Program-made: the position numbers and the translations under genes
Shown: piece after piece, positions 5,360 to 6,380 of the stretch
How positions within the stretch are numbered: position 1 is the first letter of the stretch
Layout: every line of letters starts with the position of its first letter
Notes under the pieces: model-generated
The model's input: the letters and a program-made list of their open reading frames with translations, nothing else
What the model was told of the DNA's origin: nothing
Database searches by the model: none
Assembly: GCA_004554385.1 (NCBI GenBank)
Contig: SFMO01000076.1
Location: 1 to 6,380 of the forward strand
Length of the DNA stretch: 6,380 bases
DNA from: Ruminococcus flavefaciens
GTDB lineage: Bacteria > Bacillota > Clostridia > Oscillospirales > Ruminococcaceae
Reading direction: 5' to 3'

Positions 5360-6220
5360 ATGATAAAACATCTTTCGGGAGACTTTGAAACCGTCGAGTA
5401 TGACACTCAAAAATATGCCATGCTCTATGATAATGTCCAGACCGAAGAATATCCTGTGCACTGGCATAATGCTGTTGAACTTATCATGCCTATCAAAAAC
5501 GAATATACTGTTACTGTAAACGAAAGGGATTATCTCGTACCGGAAAATGACGTTCTCGTTATTCCGCCCTGCGAGCTCCATAGTATGCCTGCTATTCCCG
5601 GAAGGCGTATTATCTTCCAGTGTGATAACAGTATTCTCGGAGAGATTTCTGCTCTCGAGCCTGTAATGCGTTCGCTGAATGTTCCTGTCCTCATCAATGC
5701 AGATCTGGATAAAGAGCTTCATGTACTGGCTAAAAAAACAATGCTGGATATTCTGTCACTGTACAATTCAAAGTCTGAACTTGCTGACGTAAAAATTTAC
5801 GTCAAGGTCATTGAGCTGTTCATGGCACTCCGCGAGTACCAGCTGGAACAGCAGAAGATCGTTATGGACTGCGACGATGAGAAGATCGACGAGTACAGCG
5901 AAAAGTTCGGCACGGTGCTGAAGTATATCGACAATAACTTCATGTACGATATTACGCTGGAGCAGCTTGCCGATGTTGCAGGCTACAGCAAATATCACTT
6001 CTCACGTATATTCAAGCAGTATAACGCTATGTCATACTTACAGTACATAAACGCAAGACGAACTAAAGCGGCGGAGCTTCTCCTGCTCGACCCGAGCATA
6101 CCTATTACGGAAGTGGCTATGCGTTCCGGCTTCAAGAGCCTGACCACCTTCAACCGTATCTTCAAGGAGATAAAGCACTGCACGCCCACGGATTTCAAAA
6201 AGCTGTATGCACTAAGGTAA
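5360..6220 (+). CDS. AraC-family transcriptional regulator with cupin-like sensor domain
   Basis: A 286-residue regulator. Residues about 28-80 look like the AraC-type cupin ligand-binding barrel: YPVHWHNAVELIMPI with His34, His36 and Glu40, and PENDVLVIPPCELHSM with His74. A helical linker runs from about 115 to 170. The C-terminal DNA-binding domain (about 184-283) has both expected helix-turn-helix units: LEQLADVAGYSKYHFSRIFKQY at 200-221 and ITEVAMRSGFKSLTTFNRIFKE at 249-270, followed by the CTPTDFKKL signature. I chose ATG 5360 because the SD GAGGGGGGG ends 8 nt upstream; the in-frame ATG at 5327 lies in the leader dyad and has no SD. Such proteins often control sugar-use genes in gut clostridia, but no transporter or glycosidase is in view, so the inducer and targets are unknown. 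No terminator lies between its stop and the insertion sequence 28 bp downstream. Confidence 0.92.
   Translation: MIKHLSGDFETVEYDTQKYAMLYDNVQTEEYPVHWHNAVELIMPIKNEYTVTVNERDYLVPENDVLVIPPCELHSMPAIPGRRIIFQCDNSILGEISALEPVMRSLNVPVLINADLDKELHVLAKKTMLDILSLYNSKSELADVKIYVKVIELFMALREYQLEQQKIVMDCDDEKIDEYSEKFGTVLKYIDNNFMYDITLEQLADVAGYSKYHFSRIFKQYNAMSYLQYINARRTKAAELLLLDPSIPITEVAMRSGFKSLTTFNRIFKEIKHCTPTDFKKLYALR
5785..5804. repeat. 20-bp palindrome inside the AraC gene
   Basis: TGACGTAAA-AA-TTTACGTCA has perfect 9-bp arms around a 2-bp centre and encodes part of ADVKIYVK in the linker of the regulator. It may be an intragenic operator or chance; protein coding fully explains the reading frame. Confidence 0.5.
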
Positions 6221-6250
6221 AAACAGACCGCACATCATATGATGAAATGC

Positions 6251-6314
6251 TCCCCTTTTGTTAGACAATGTGGTATAATAGAAATATACCAAAATGAAGT
6301 CTAACGAAAGGGGA
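6251..6314 (+). promoter_or_regulatory. Extended -10 promoter within a long inverted repeat that covers the transposase SD
   Basis: Arms 6251-6266 and 6299-6314 pair over 16 bp (one G-T), and an inner dyad TGGTATA/TATACCA (6271-6277, 6285-6291) continues the fold. The loop region holds TGG-TATAAT (6271-6279), an extended -10 element with no recognisable -35 box. The right arm contains GAAAGGGG (6306-6313), the SD for the ATG at 6322. RNA started inside the loop lacks the left arm and leaves the SD free, while readthrough RNA from the AraC side would fold and hide it. Confidence 0.6.
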
Positions 6315-6321
6315 CATTTTT

Positions 6322-6380
6322 ATGCCAAAAGGAAAACCAAACAAGAGATATACACCTGAATTCAAGATCAAGGTTGTTGA
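6322..6380 (+). CDS. IS3-type transposase OrfA, N-terminus only
   Basis: The first 19 codons read MPKGKPNKRYTPEFKIKVV and run off the window edge. The motif (K)RYTPEFK is typical of the start of the helix-turn-helix OrfA protein of IS3-family elements, which binds the element's ends. The SD GAAAGGGG lies 8 nt upstream. In this family OrfA is usually followed by OrfB, joined by a programmed frameshift; neither can be seen here. Confidence 0.75.
   Translation, partial: MPKGKPNKRYTPEFKIKVV

Larger units (their letters stand above)
6248..6380 (+). mobile_element. Left end of an IS3-like insertion sequence, cut by the window edge
   Basis: The element probably begins at TGCTCCCCTTTTGTTAGACA (6248-6267), a TG-starting terminal inverted repeat, and continues into a transposase-type gene start at 6322. 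The right end, the second terminal repeat and the target duplication are outside the window, so the exact boundary is uncertain by a few bases. A 12-bp palindrome CATCATATGATG (6233-6244) lies just outside the proposed end and may be a remnant of, or a landing site beside, the AraC gene's 3' region. Confidence 0.7.

Overview
The window looks like chromosomal DNA of a Ruminococcus-type clostridium (Oscillospiraceae), close to R. albus or R. flavefaciens. This is judged by style, not by a search. The signs are Thr-rich linkers in exported proteins, a sortase-anchored surface protein, strong sigma-A-type promoters with 17-bp spacers, AT-rich gene-free stretches, and a GC-rich multi-hairpin intergenic repeat of a kind I associate with these genomes.

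Layout, left to right. Positions 1-445 hold no gene. They contain a repeat of three tandem hairpins (52-123), a hairpin followed by Ts (227-255), a perfect-consensus promoter firing leftward (267-295) and the terminator of the next operon (298-331). Positions 446-2838 are a three-gene minus-strand operon. In transcription order it encodes an ECF-like sigma factor (2838-2365), a single-pass membrane protein with a DUF4367-like outer domain that is probably its anti-sigma factor (2330-1281), and a secreted Thr-rich protein with an APNTG cell-wall sorting signal (1270-446). Both upstream genes appear to start at TTG codons, each 8 nt after a good Shine-Dalgarno sequence.

Positions 2839-3388 are a 550-bp divergent control region. 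It carries a near-consensus leftward promoter (3056-3084), a leader of about 210 nt with a terminator-like hairpin and a possible competing partner, an 11-bp-phased direct repeat like an OmpR/PhoB-family operator, a 16-bp palindrome, and a perfect-consensus rightward promoter (3279-3307). That promoter serves a flotillin-like membrane scaffold gene (3389-4993), which ends at a strong terminator (5004-5039).

Positions 4994-5359 have no convincing gene. They hold several inverted repeats and a promoter (5242-5270) for an AraC-family regulator with a cupin-like sensor domain (5360-6220). From about 6248 the window enters the left end of an IS3-like insertion sequence. Its first gene starts at 6322 and runs off the edge, and its ribosome binding site lies in one arm of a long inverted repeat.

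Working together: the minus-strand operon reads as a cell-surface signalling unit, in which a membrane sensor restrains a sigma factor and a wall-anchored protein is made from the same transcript. Flotillin is a membrane-organising protein transcribed divergently from it; any functional link is inference. The AraC regulator has no visible target operon here. The unit most worth following is the sigma/anti-sigma/wall-protein operon with its possible attenuator leader.
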